Shown here in pieces: positions 1 through 4,840 of a stretch of 5,873 nt of DNA (position 1 is its first letter; every line of letters starts with the position of its first letter). Made by a program: the position numbers and the translations under genes. Under the pieces are notes generated by a model. The model saw only the letters and a list, made by a program, of their open reading frames with translations, was not told the DNA's origin and made no database searches. This DNA comes from RI-92 sp037384645. GTDB lineage: Bacteria > Pseudomonadota > Gammaproteobacteria > UBA6429 > Thiohalophilaceae. The stretch is from the NCBI GenBank assembly GCA_037384645.1, contig JARRNT010000086.1, forward strand, positions 1 to 5,873, read 5' to 3'.

Positions 1-880
1 ACACGAACAGGGTCATGGCAGTGATCTTGAATGTCGATTTAACCGCATCACTCATGACCGGAAGACTCATACGTCCGGAGACGGCGACCAGGAACAATGC
101 ACCTATTGCCCCCATCGAAGCCGCCTCGGTTGGCGCGGCGACGCCACCGATGATCGAACCCAATACCGCCACGATCAGCGCCAGCGGGGGTACGACCACC
201 TTGAGCAGATCGAACATCAGTTGTCCACGCGAAACAACATCACGCTCTTCCTGGGGAATCGGCGGCATCGTAGTGGGTCGCCACCACGACATACCTATGA
301 TGTAAACCAGGTACAGGCCCGCAAGGATTAAGCCCGGAATTAGCGCCGCGGCAAACAGGGTGCCAACTGAAGAGCCGGTAATATCGGACAGCAGGATCAG
401 CACCAGGCTCGGCGGGATGATCTGGCCCAGGGTGCCCGACGCGCAAATCGTGCCGCAGGCCACACGCGGATCGTAATTACGACGCAACAGGGTGGGCAAG
501 GTAATCAGGCCCACGGTCACCACGGTGGCGGCGACAATGCCCGTGGATGCCCCCATGAGTACGCCGACCAGGATAATCGCGAAGGCCATACCGCCGGCCC
601 GGCGCCCGGCCAGGTGACCGATCACGTCCAGCATGCGCTCGGCCAGGCGCGATTTCTCCAGGAGCACGCCCATGAAGACAAATAATGGAATCGCCAGCAT
701 GGTGTAATTGGTGGCGACGCCATAGATGCGCATCGGTAACAGGTTAAATAGATCGGTACCAAACCCGACCAGACCAAAGACGATACCACTGGCCGCCAGG
801 GCGAATGGCACCGGGATGCCAAACAGGATCAACCCAAACAGGGAGATCACCATGAAAACTGCAAGCGTTTCCTGCTCCAT
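1..880 (-). CDS. dctM: TRAP transporter large permease subunit DctM (3' end beyond window)
   Basis: This is the large membrane subunit of a tripartite ATP-independent periplasmic (TRAP) transporter, the ion-gradient-driven channel that accepts substrate from DctP in the inner membrane. The frame is open from ATG at 880 to the left edge (293 codons seen; the family is usually about 430 or more), so the C-terminal part is missing. Seen: alternating hydrophobic segments from residue 6 onward; a glycine/serine/threonine-rich conserved stretch at about 105-130 (GVLMGASTGIVAATVV); IIPPSLVLILLSD at 154-166; and APTEAASMGA at 249-258. These are DctM signatures. A weak purine-rich AAGAAG precedes the start, which lies 28 nt after the dctQ stop, so co-transcription is expected. 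The substrate cannot be read from this subunit. Confidence 0.95.
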   Translation of the reverse strand, partial: MEQETLAVFMVISLFGLILFGIPVPFALAASGIVFGLVGFGTDLFNLLPMRIYGVATNYTMLAIPLFVFMGVLLEKSRLAERMLDVIGHLAGRRAGGMAFAIILVGVLMGASTGIVAATVVTVGLITLPTLLRRNYDPRVACGTICASGTLGQIIPPSLVLILLSDITGSSVGTLFAAALIPGLILAGLYLVYIIGMSWWRPTTMPPIPQEERDVVSRGQLMFDLLKVVVPPLALIVAVLGSIIGGVAAPTEAASMGAIGALFLVAVSGRMSLPVMSDAVKSTFKITAMTLFV

Positions 881-908
881 AATTCGACTTCTTTACGTAT
901 ATATTAAG

Positions 909-1502
909 TTAGGTTTGCCTGCTTTGCAGGAGTTTGACAAGACCATCCAGAAACATGGCCACGCCCTGTATGCCGACCAGCCCAAAACCAAGCGGAATAA
1001 AAGCCTTGAGCAGGTAACGGGCAGGCAAGCCGCCCGGGTCAGGTGACCCCTCGTGCAGGTTATAGGACATCTGCACGAAGCGCAGCGAGACGTAGGCGAT
1101 GAAGACAGCAGTCGGCACAACGATCAGCAACGGGATCAGCACATCGAGCCATTGTTTAAACCGCTCGCTGTAGTACTGGTAAAAGACATCGACCCGCACG
1201 TGTTCTCCCTGCTGCAGGGTATACGACGCGCCCATCATGGCAATCACCGCGAGGACATGCCATTCCAGTTCCTGCTCGGCGACTGAACCGACATGCCAGA
1301 TATAACGGGCCAGGACGTCACCCGCGACCATCAGGGCCAGCAACAGGCACAGCCAGCTGCTGAGCCGACCGCTGATCCCAATACAACGGTCGAGCACATT
1401 GGCGACGCGCGCCAGGCCAGTGGTGACTGACCCGGCGCGTTCCCGTGTACTTTGCCTATCCTGTTTCAACAGGTGTGACGCATTTTTATGTGTAACAGAC
1501 AT
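909..1502 (-). CDS. dctQ: TRAP transporter small permease subunit DctQ
   Basis: This is the small membrane subunit of the same TRAP transporter, which pairs with DctM. It has 197 residues, slightly long for the family because of a polar N-terminal tail of about 35 residues. Four hydrophobic segments are visible at roughly 48-68, 80-97, 119-141 and 163-185. Family hallmarks are the ELEWHVLAVIAMMGASYTL stretch (78-96) followed by GEHVRVDVFY (99-108), and SPDPGGLPARYLLKAFIPLG (153-172) before the last membrane segment. The start at 1502 is 18 nt downstream of the dctP stop with only a poor AGG-type ribosome site, which suggests some dependence on translation of dctP. A start further inside the polar tail cannot be excluded. 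Confidence 0.94.
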   Translation of the reverse strand: MSVTHKNASHLLKQDRQSTRERAGSVTTGLARVANVLDRCIGISGRLSSWLCLLLALMVAGDVLARYIWHVGSVAEQELEWHVLAVIAMMGASYTLQQGEHVRVDVFYQYYSERFKQWLDVLIPLLIVVPTAVFIAYVSLRFVQMSYNLHEGSPDPGGLPARYLLKAFIPLGFGLVGIQGVAMFLDGLVKLLQSRQT

Positions 1503-1520
1503 AATCGGTTGCCTGTCAAC

Positions 1521-2618
1521 CTACAGATTTTGTGTCAGCACCACGGCCTCACTGGTCGTGAGCCAGGCGTCGACCTGTTTCTTGAATCCGAAGTAATGAT
1601 CGTAGATCTTCTTCGCCTTCGGATCCTTGCTTGTCAGTGTTGCCAGGGTATCAAAGGTCACTTCGCGGAAGTGCTTGATGATTTCCGGTGACAGATGGCC
1701 GACTTTGACGCCATGATTATCTACCAGGTCCTTTAGGGCAGCCGCATTGTTCGCGTTACACCAGGAGAAACTGATCTCGTTACAGGCTGCCGCCGCATTC
1801 TGGATGATGGCCTGTAAATCCGGTGGCATGCCGTCCCACAACTTCTTGTTGATCAACAACTCGGTGACGTTGTTAGGCTCGTGCCAACCCGGAGTGTAAT
1901 AATGTTTCGCGGCATTCATCAAACCGAGCTTGCGATCGAGATACGGACCGACGAACTCCGCAGCGTCGATGACACCACGTTGCAGTGCCGGGAAGATCTC
2001 GCCACCGGGCAGCAGCTTGACGCTGACGCCGAGTTGTTCATATACCTTGCCTGCCAGACCCGGGATGCGCATACGCAGGCCCTTGAAGTCAGCAATGCTG
2101 TTAATGGGTTTACGGAACCAGCCGGTCATCTGCATGCCGGTGTTACCTGCCGCCAGTGCCTTGAGACCGTAAGGGGCGTATAACTCGTCCCATAACTTCT
2201 GACCACCACCCTGCGATAACCAGGCGTTGGTGCCCAACACGTCCATACCGAAAGGTACGTTGGTAAAGAATTGCGCAGCGAAGGATTTGCCCGCCCAGAA
2301 ATAGGCATTGGCCCAGTTCATATCCACGGTACCTTCACGCACAGCATCAAATCCACCCAGTGCAGGAATCAGTGCACCCGCCGCATAAAACTTGATCTTG
2401 ATGCGGCCGCCTGACATGGCTTCCACGCGCTTAACGAAATCCGTGGCACTACCCGGACCCGTCGTATAAAACGGTGAGCCGGCCGGATAGGCACTGGTCA
2501 TTTTCAAATGATAGGTTTTCTTGGACGCGGCACGCACGATCGCTGGCGCGGACAATGTCCCGGCAGTAGCCGCAGCCACCAGACCGTGTTTCAAAAATTT
2601 TCTGCGTTCGGAACTCAT
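1521..2618 (-). CDS. dctP: TRAP transporter periplasmic substrate-binding protein DctP (TakP-like)
   Basis: This is the periplasmic receptor that captures substrate and delivers it to DctQM. It has 365 residues, the normal length. The N-terminus ERRKFLK (4-10), a hydrophobic stretch and IVRA (27-30) form a twin-arginine (Tat) signal with probable cleavage after residue 30. Family features are GMQMTGWFRKPI (161-172), GLRMRIPG (180-187, which carries the ligand carboxylate-binding arginine by family analogy), AAEFVGPY (219-226) and AAKHYYTPGWHEPNN (236-250). The last two motifs place it near TakP-type receptors for 2-oxoacids and related carboxylates. The TakP-type EW before VGPY is EF here, so substrate preference may differ. 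The first gene of the operon, it has a GGGGAA ribosome site and a likely sigma-54 promoter about 100 nt upstream. The subfamily and substrate are inference. Confidence 0.94.
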   Translation of the reverse strand: MSSERRKFLKHGLVAAATAGTLSAPAIVRAASKKTYHLKMTSAYPAGSPFYTTGPGSATDFVKRVEAMSGGRIKIKFYAAGALIPALGGFDAVREGTVDMNWANAYFWAGKSFAAQFFTNVPFGMDVLGTNAWLSQGGGQKLWDELYAPYGLKALAAGNTGMQMTGWFRKPINSIADFKGLRMRIPGLAGKVYEQLGVSVKLLPGGEIFPALQRGVIDAAEFVGPYLDRKLGLMNAAKHYYTPGWHEPNNVTELLINKKLWDGMPPDLQAIIQNAAAACNEISFSWCNANNAAALKDLVDNHGVKVGHLSPEIIKHFREVTFDTLATLTSKDPKAKKIYDHYFGFKKQVDAWLTTSEAVVLTQNL

Positions 2619-2624
2619 AATGAT

Positions 2625-2630
2625 TTCCCC
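2625..2630 (-). promoter_or_regulatory. Ribosome binding site of dctP
   Basis: On the minus strand GGGGAA lies 6 nt before the ATG at 2618. It is a reasonable Shine-Dalgarno match and supports this start, which also gives an intact Tat signal peptide. Confidence 0.65.
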
Positions 2631-2654
2631 ATAATCTTGTTTGGAAGTTTAGCC

Positions 2655-2683
2655 ATCGCCTCTGGTCTTCCAGCCGCGGCGAT
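2655..2683 (-). promoter_or_regulatory. Possible hairpin in the dctP leader
   Basis: Two nested inverted repeats are seen: outer arms ATCGCC/GGCGAT (2655-2660 and 2678-2683) and inner arms CTGG/CCAG (2662-2665 and 2670-2673) closing a 4-nt loop. Both would lie in the predicted 5' untranslated leader, ending about 37 nt before the start codon. No U-run follows, so it is not an intrinsic terminator. It could affect mRNA stability or be chance. Confidence 0.3.
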
Positions 2684-2708
2684 CGACCGAATGTCAATTG
2701 CTTTCCCT

Positions 2709-2724
2709 GCTAATGTGCATTAGC
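2709..2724. repeat. Palindrome over the predicted dctP transcription start
   Basis: GCTAATG-TG-CATTAGC is a perfect 7-bp inverted repeat with a 2-nt centre. With the sigma-54 element at 2729-2744 it would cover about -6 to +10, a position suited to a repressor operator. Function is inferred from position only. Confidence 0.45.
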
Positions 2725-2728
2725 TAAC

Positions 2729-2744
2729 TGCAACACCCATGCCA
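2729..2744 (-). promoter_or_regulatory. Sigma-54 (-24/-12) promoter of the dctPQM operon
   Basis: The minus strand reads C-TGGCATG-GGTG-TTGCA. Against the sigma-54 (RpoN) consensus YTGGCACG-N4-TTGCW it differs at one base (T for C), and the invariant GG and GC are exactly 12 bp apart. The predicted transcription start is near 2718, about 100 nt upstream of the dctP ATG. C4-dicarboxylate transport genes are classic sigma-54 targets, which fits the downstream operon. Such a promoter needs an ATP-driven enhancer-binding activator; none is encoded in this window. Confidence 0.72.
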
Positions 2745-2762
2745 GCTACTCAAGTTATCACT

Positions 2763-2775
2763 TAAGATATTGATA
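2763..2775 (-). promoter_or_regulatory. IHF binding site upstream of the sigma-54 promoter
   Basis: TATCAATATCTTA on the minus strand matches the IHF consensus WATCAANNNNTTR at every position, and the surroundings are AT-rich. It lies at about -45 to -57, between the promoter and the candidate activator site, where IHF commonly bends DNA for sigma-54 activation. It overlaps an inverted repeat TTATCA-N10-TGATAA (2755-2776), which offers an alternative reading as a regulator site. Confidence 0.55.
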
Positions 2776-2808
2776 ATTTTGGATGTTTTATAGATTTGCA
2801 AGGGATCG

Positions 2809-2828
2809 AAACGAATTGACATTCGTTT
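2809..2828. promoter_or_regulatory. Candidate upstream activator (enhancer) site
   Basis: AAACGAAT-TGAC-ATTCGTTT is a perfect 8-bp inverted repeat centred about 101 bp upstream of the predicted dctP transcription start. That is the usual distance for a dimeric enhancer-binding protein such as a DctD-type or NtrC-family activator. The palindrome is directly visible; the protein that binds is unknown. It is followed by a short T-run, but the AT-rich stem makes a terminator unlikely. Confidence 0.5.
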
Positions 2829-2860
2829 TTTACGCACCAAGCTGGCGCCTCACCATTGTT

Positions 2861-2891
2861 TGACATTTGTCAGGTGTTTCACCTGTACAGG
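2861..2891. repeat. Cluster of three abutting or overlapping palindromes
   Basis: Three symmetric elements follow each other: TGACA-TT-TGTCA (2861-2872), CAGGTG-TTT-CACCTG (2871-2885) and the perfect palindrome CCTGTACAGG (2882-2891). They lie about 145 to 175 bp upstream of the predicted dctP start. They may be additional activator or repressor sites for either divergent unit. No U-run follows, so a terminator is unlikely. Confidence 0.4.
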
Positions 2892-2892
2892 G

Positions 2893-3148
2893 CATCACGC
2901 GCACATCTGCGTCGCTAGAAATTTCTTTTGATTACATATGGTTTCTGCACTCTGTAGCCGGTGTACATGTGATGAATCAGGACGAATCTGTAGCGGCACT
3001 AAGACAGTGCAATTTCTTTCGGGCGCACTATTCAGGCGCATGGTTTAGAGGCAACCCAACAAATGACAGCAGACTTGTCGCGATCAGATACAGTGAAGCA
3101 ATTTGTGCATTTTTTGCTTTAAAAACAAGGTGAATGCAGGGTTCTGCT
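2893..3148. other. Intergenic stretch with no supported gene
   Basis: This part of the divergent region holds no convincing coding sequence. An 88-codon open frame across it (2867-3133, plus strand) starts with TTG, lacks a ribosome site and has no recognisable family. One weak inverted repeat, AAGCAA-N12-TTGCTT (3096-3119), is the only structure noted. No clear sigma-70 promoter could be assigned. Confidence 0.5.
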
Positions 3149-3195
3149 GCCATGATGCCCGTGCTTTATCATGGCTGGCATGATAGCTGCTATCA
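3149..3195. repeat. Interlocking inverted repeats upstream of the Lrp-family gene
   Basis: GCCATGAT (3149-3156) pairs with ATCATGGC (3168-3175). ATCATG (3168-3173) also pairs with CATGAT (3179-3184), and TGATAGC-T-GCTATCA (3181-3195) is a perfect 7-bp inverted repeat. The cluster ends 41 bp before the ATG of the regulator. Lrp/AsnC proteins often bind several phased sites at their own promoters, so autoregulation is a reasonable inference. Confidence 0.5.
3176..3191 (+). promoter_or_regulatory. Possible sigma-54-like promoter of the Lrp-family gene
   Basis: The plus strand reads C-TGGCATG-ATAG-CTGCT, with GG and GC spaced correctly by 12 bp and two mismatches to the sigma-54 consensus. It would start transcription near 3202, leaving a 35-nt leader that contains the ribosome site. 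It overlaps the inverted-repeat cluster, so part of the match may come from operator symmetry. This call is weaker than the dctP promoter. Confidence 0.35.
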
Positions 3196-3223
3196 CTTGT
3201 ACATTAGCCAGCAAATATTTTTC

Positions 3224-3227
3224 GGAG
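3224..3227 (+). promoter_or_regulatory. Ribosome binding site deciding the Lrp-family start
   Basis: GGAG lies 9 nt before ATG at 3237. This favours 3237 over the upstream in-frame ATG at 3171, which would add 22 residues without family support. A second in-frame ATG at 3246 is too far to use this site well. Confidence 0.65.
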
Positions 3228-3236
3228 AACACTAAA

Positions 3237-3683
3237 ATGACACCAATGGATACCAAGATCCTGGGCCTGTTGATCAAGGATGGACGTTCTTCCTTTGCGG
3301 AGATTGCCCGCATACTCGGGATTTCCCGTGCGCACGCGCGTGAACGCGTAAGCAAACTCATGGACGATGGCGTCATTGAACAGTTCACAGCCGTGGTAAA
3401 TCCAGAAAAACTCGGCAAGGCCGTGTCTGCCTTTTTTGATGTCAAGGTCGCTCCACAGGGTATTACCGAGGTAGCCAATTCACTGTCGCAACAGCCGGAA
3501 GTGATCAGTCTTTATATTATGAACGATATGCAAAGCCTGCATATGCATACATTGACGGAAGACATGGATGTACTTGAACGCTTTGCCAACGATAACCTGT
3601 TTTCGCGCGAACACATCCAGAGTGTAGATTGCAAGACCCTGCTCAGCCGGCTGAAACACCGGCGTGGCGGTCCCAGATTATGA
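3237..3683 (+). CDS. Lrp/AsnC-family transcriptional regulator
   Basis: This is a small DNA-binding regulator of the feast/famine family, which usually forms dimers to octamers and senses amino acids or related metabolites. It has 148 residues, close to the family norm. An N-terminal winged helix-turn-helix is seen at about 4-55 (MDTKILGLLIKDGRSSFAEI, then recognition helix ISRAHARERVSKLMDDGVIE at 29-48), with TAVVNPEKLG as the linker. A ligand-binding RAM-type domain follows at about 63-138. Where the family often has a glycine-aspartate turn in the RAM domain, this protein has IMNDMQS (94-100), so ligand response may be altered. It is divergent from dctPQM and separated by 553 bp of palindrome-rich DNA, which suggests self-regulation and possibly control of the transporter. 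Its 3' end overlaps sufE by 6 bp. Confidence 0.88.
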   Translation: MTPMDTKILGLLIKDGRSSFAEIARILGISRAHARERVSKLMDDGVIEQFTAVVNPEKLGKAVSAFFDVKVAPQGITEVANSLSQQPEVISLYIMNDMQSLHMHTLTEDMDVLERFANDNLFSREHIQSVDCKTLLSRLKHRRGGPRL

Positions 3684-4115
3684 TGCCATGGTGTCTCCAG
3701 CCACAGCTGTGACCTGATGTACACTGCGTGCCTTCTGCTTCATCAGGTCAAACATGGCATAAACACCAACATGCCGATTGGGCGAGAGGTGTTCATCCAG
3801 GTTCAGGCGTCTGAAGATTTCATCCATATCAATCTTCTCGATTTGCTGGCTGGTCAGGCCGTTGCATAATCCAATCAGCAGGGCCAGCACCCCCTTGATG
3901 ACACTGGTATCGCAATCCCCTTCAAACCGGATGCGCCCGTCTGTTTCACTTGCGACCAGCCATACCTTGCTCATACAGGCTTTGACCCGGTTATCCTCGG
4001 TCTTCAGTTGCTCCGGGAAAACCGGCAGGCCCTCACCCAGTTCGATCAGATACTGGTAGCGCTGTTCCCAGTCACCCAGAAGCTCAAACGTCTCTGCAAT
4101 TTCATCCAGTTGCAT
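3678..4115 (-). CDS. sufE: Cysteine desulfuration protein SufE
   Basis: SufE accepts persulfide sulfur from the SufS cysteine desulfurase and passes it to the SufBCD scaffold for iron-sulfur cluster assembly in the cytoplasm. It has 145 residues, near the usual 138-150. The active-site loop is NRVKACMSKVWL (42-53), where C47 is the sulfur acceptor by family analogy; GVLALLIGLCNGL (75-87) and the helix ending in GVYAMFDLMKQKA (117-129) also match. An AGGGAA ribosome site lies 4 nt before ATG at 4115. It is the last suf gene, 21 nt after sufA. No sufS is visible in the window. Its stop codon (TAA, 3680-3678) abuts the stop of the convergent regulator. Confidence 0.94.
   Translation of the reverse strand: MQLDEIAETFELLGDWEQRYQYLIELGEGLPVFPEQLKTEDNRVKACMSKVWLVASETDGRIRFEGDCDTSVIKGVLALLIGLCNGLTSQQIEKIDMDEIFRRLNLDEHLSPNRHVGVYAMFDLMKQKARSVHQVTAVAGDTMAS
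3710..3750. repeat. 10-bp inverted repeat in the 3' end of sufE
   Basis: TGACCTGATG (3710-3719) is perfectly complementary to CATCAGGTCA (3741-3750), with a 21-nt loop. It starts 27 bp beyond the stop of the Lrp-family gene and lies inside the sufE coding sequence. A hairpin here could help end or stabilise the regulator transcript, as the convergent genes leave no room between them. There is no U-run, so it is not a standard intrinsic terminator. Confidence 0.4.
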
Positions 4116-4136
4116 CTTGTTCCCTGTCTCTGCTTA

Positions 4137-4463
4137 TCAAATCCGGAAGGATTCACCGCAGCCGCACAAATCTTTCACATTGGGATTACTGAACTCAAAA
4201 CCCTCGTGAAGTGCATTGGTCCTGACATAATCCACCGTAGTGCCATCCAGTTGACTGAGGCTCTGTTTATCAATGACCACCTTGACACCATGGCTCTCGA
4301 AAACAGTATCACTGTCCTCGATATCGTCTGCATAATCCACGACGTACATAAAACCCGAACAGCCTGACTTGCGTGTCGCCAGACGCAAACCAAAACCATT
4401 CCCGCGTTGCTGTAACATCGTTTTGACACGTGCTGCCGCATTTTCTGTGAGTGCTACCGCCAT
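4137..4463 (-). CDS. sufA: A-type iron-sulfur carrier protein (SufA/IscA family)
   Basis: This small carrier receives iron-sulfur clusters from the scaffold and delivers them to target proteins. It has 108 residues, the normal length. The three conserved cysteines are present: C35 in SGCSGF and C100 and C102 in the C-terminal CGCGESF motif, preceded by NPNVKDL. An upstream in-frame start at 4628 would add 55 residues that only shadow sufT, so ATG at 4463 was chosen; a strong AAGGAG site (4471-4476) lies 7 nt before it. The start is 11 nt after the sufT stop. The sequence is close to both IscA and SufA; the suf context favours the SufA name, which is a naming choice rather than proof. Confidence 0.93.
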   Translation of the reverse strand: MAVALTENAAARVKTMLQQRGNGFGLRLATRKSGCSGFMYVVDYADDIEDSDTVFESHGVKVVIDKQSLSQLDGTTVDYVRTNALHEGFEFSNPNVKDLCGCGESFRI

Positions 4464-4470
4464 AACTATT

Positions 4471-4476
4471 CTCCTT
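4471..4476 (-). promoter_or_regulatory. Ribosome binding site of sufA overlapping the sufT stop
   Basis: On the minus strand AAGGAG sits 7 nt before the sufA ATG, and its first two bases are the last two of the sufT TAA stop codon. This geometry supports coupled translation and fixes the sufA start at 4463. Confidence 0.75.
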
Positions 4477-4840
4477 ACAAAAGCCCCAGCGTTAATTTCA
4501 CTTCGTCCGAAAGCCGTTCTATGTTCCAGGGCGGGTCCCAGGTCAGCCTGACCGAGACCTTGCCGATTCCCGGAATCTGACCCAGCACCGATTCCACCCT
4601 GGCCGGCATGGAGCCGGCCACCGGGCAATTCGGTGTGGTCAGCGTCATTACCACGTTTACGTCTTTACCCTGGATATCCAGTTCATAAATCAGCCCAAGA
4701 TCATAAATGTTTACGGGTAACTCGGGGTCGTAGATGCTGCGCAATGCAGCAACCAATTTGTCGTGCAAGGGCGCATCGGCGGGGAGATCTGCAAGCTCCT
4801 GTCCTGGCGTCGTCTGAAAATGCACATAGGCATCGCTCAT
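4475..4840 (-). CDS. sufT: SufT, DUF59/MIP18-family iron-sulfur assembly factor
   Basis: SufT is an accessory maturation factor for iron-sulfur proteins, related to the eukaryotic MIP18/CIA2 proteins and common in suf operons. It has 121 residues. The DUF59 core covers about 27-120: DPELPVNIYDLGLIYEL (38-54), MTLTTPNCPVAGSMPARVE (65-83, with the conserved C72) and the C-terminal WDPPWNIERLSDEVKLTLGL (101-120), all typical of SufT. The ATG at 4840 overlaps the sufD TGA in an ATGA arrangement and is preceded by a perfect AGGAGG 7 nt upstream, so it is translated together with sufD. Confidence 0.93.
   Translation of the reverse strand: MSDAYVHFQTTPGQELADLPADAPLHDKLVAALRSIYDPELPVNIYDLGLIYELDIQGKDVNVVMTLTTPNCPVAGSMPARVESVLGQIPGIGKVSVRLTWDPPWNIERLSDEVKLTLGLL

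Larger units (their letters stand above)
2688..2825. repeat. 12-bp inverted repeat pair flanking the dctP promoter
   Basis: The 12-mer AATTGACATTCG occurs on the plus strand at 2814-2825 and exactly, in opposite orientation, at 2688-2699. The copies sit on either side of the predicted sigma-54 promoter, near -100 and +25. A third partial copy, TTGACATT, lies at 2860-2867. The identity is directly visible; a role as binding sites of one regulator, possibly able to loop DNA, is inference. Confidence 0.45.

Noticed and set aside
1..305. A plus-strand open frame of 96 codons at the left edge.
   Set aside because: It is antisense to dctM, whose conserved motifs are read clearly on the minus strand.
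2809..2830. Inverted repeat plus T-run as an intrinsic terminator.
   Set aside because: The stem is AT-rich and weak, no gene on the plus strand ends before it, and its position fits an activator site better.
2867..3133. An 88-codon open frame on the plus strand in the divergent intergenic region.
   Set aside because: TTG start without a ribosome site, starts inside a palindrome cluster, unusual composition and no recognisable family.
3171..3236. A longer version of the Lrp-family protein starting at 3171.
   Set aside because: The added residues cover the operator-like repeats and precede the GGAG site; family proteins begin close to the residue encoded at 3237-3246.
3646..3663. GCCGG-N8-CCGGC hairpin at the end of the Lrp-family gene as a terminator.
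   Set aside because: It lies inside the coding sequence and no U-run follows on either strand.
4464..4628. A longer version of the A-type carrier starting at 4628.
   Set aside because: The extra 55 residues lie over sufT in another frame and have no family similarity; a strong ribosome site marks the start at 4463.
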